Of a DNA stretch of 41,781 bases, positions 41,757 to 41,781 are shown in pieces. This DNA comes from Clostridiales bacterium UBA1234 (GTDB lineage Bacteria > Bacillota > Clostridia > TANB77 > UBA1234): contig DBWQ01000013.1 of NCBI GenBank assembly GCA_002308995.1, forward strand, positions 1 through 41,781. The letters are read 5' to 3'. A model generated the notes under the pieces. That model saw only the letters and a list, made by a program, of their open reading frames with translations. It was not told where the DNA came from and searched no databases. Position numbers and translations under genes: made by a program. Position 1 is the stretch's first letter. Each line of letters starts with the position of its first letter.

Positions 41757-41781
41757 GGGCCATTAGCTCAGTTGGCAGAGC
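41757..41781 (+). tRNA. tRNA, 5' end only (cut by the window edge)
   Basis: The first 25 bases of a tRNA: a 7-base acceptor strand GGGCCAT, TA, the D-arm start GCTC, loop AGTTGGCA and GAGC. The anticodon is outside the window, so the isotype cannot be read. This 5' half resembles Clostridia tRNA-Lys, but that is only a guess. Confidence 0.88.

Overview
The window is AT-rich and comes from a spore-forming, low-GC Firmicute, most likely an uncultured Clostridia-type gut bacterium. The evidence is the spoIIGA-sigE-sigG sporulation block beside ftsA-ftsZ, a ylmC/ymxH-type gene, a T-box leader on thrS, strong AGGAGG ribosome sites and consensus sigma-A promoters. Nearly all genes lie on the minus strand. 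The left edge holds two tandem consensus promoters firing leftward, like the start of an rRNA operon, and the right edge stops inside a tRNA gene. The contig may therefore be bounded by rRNA/tRNA repeats.

Layout. 1-10.4 kb: division, wall and sporulation genes, transcribed as murA, divIB, a DUF881 gene, sbp, ftsA, ftsZ, mscS, spoIIGA, sigE, sigG, then an orphan cistron and ylmC. 10.5-16.5 kb: topB, an orphan plus-strand cistron, murG, topA. 16.6-21.7 kb: glyA, a stalk-domain exported protein, a small DUF6514-like gene, and thrS under a T-box. 21.7-26.2 kb: an HlyD-ABC ATPase-MacB permease-Tim44-like operon. 26.4-29 kb: an SPFH/zinc-ribbon protein and a NahK-like sugar kinase. 29-35.8 kb: the classic rsmB-rlmN-prpC-prkC-rsgA-rpe cluster. 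35.9-40 kb: a TagO/WecA-WecB fusion, rpiB, and an anchored protein with SGD and TP repeats. 40.3-41.8 kb, plus strand: a CBM-like protein, an SDR oxidoreductase and the 5' end of a tRNA.

The main discovery candidate is a recurrent +1 reading-frame break. Three unrelated conserved genes (sigE, mscS and the MacB-type permease) are each interrupted by one extra C directly before a conserved glycine GGA codon. Each break has the same heptamer, CGGAAYC, with CGG in the zero frame. Skipping one base at CGG, or reading CGGA as a four-base glycine codon, restores a full-length canonical protein in all three. Reading by eye I found no other in-frame CGG in any gene typical of this genome; the only other one is in an atypical, GC-richer orphan gene, where it is followed by T. 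This points to programmed +1 frameshifting at a hungry or unassigned CGG codon, or to quadruplet decoding of CGGA as Gly, rather than three chance indels.

Three single-gene units (559-951, 12665-13180, 27768-28916) have visibly higher GC and different codon choice. Each has its own consensus promoter and perfect-stem terminator, which suggests acquired genes inserted between native operons.
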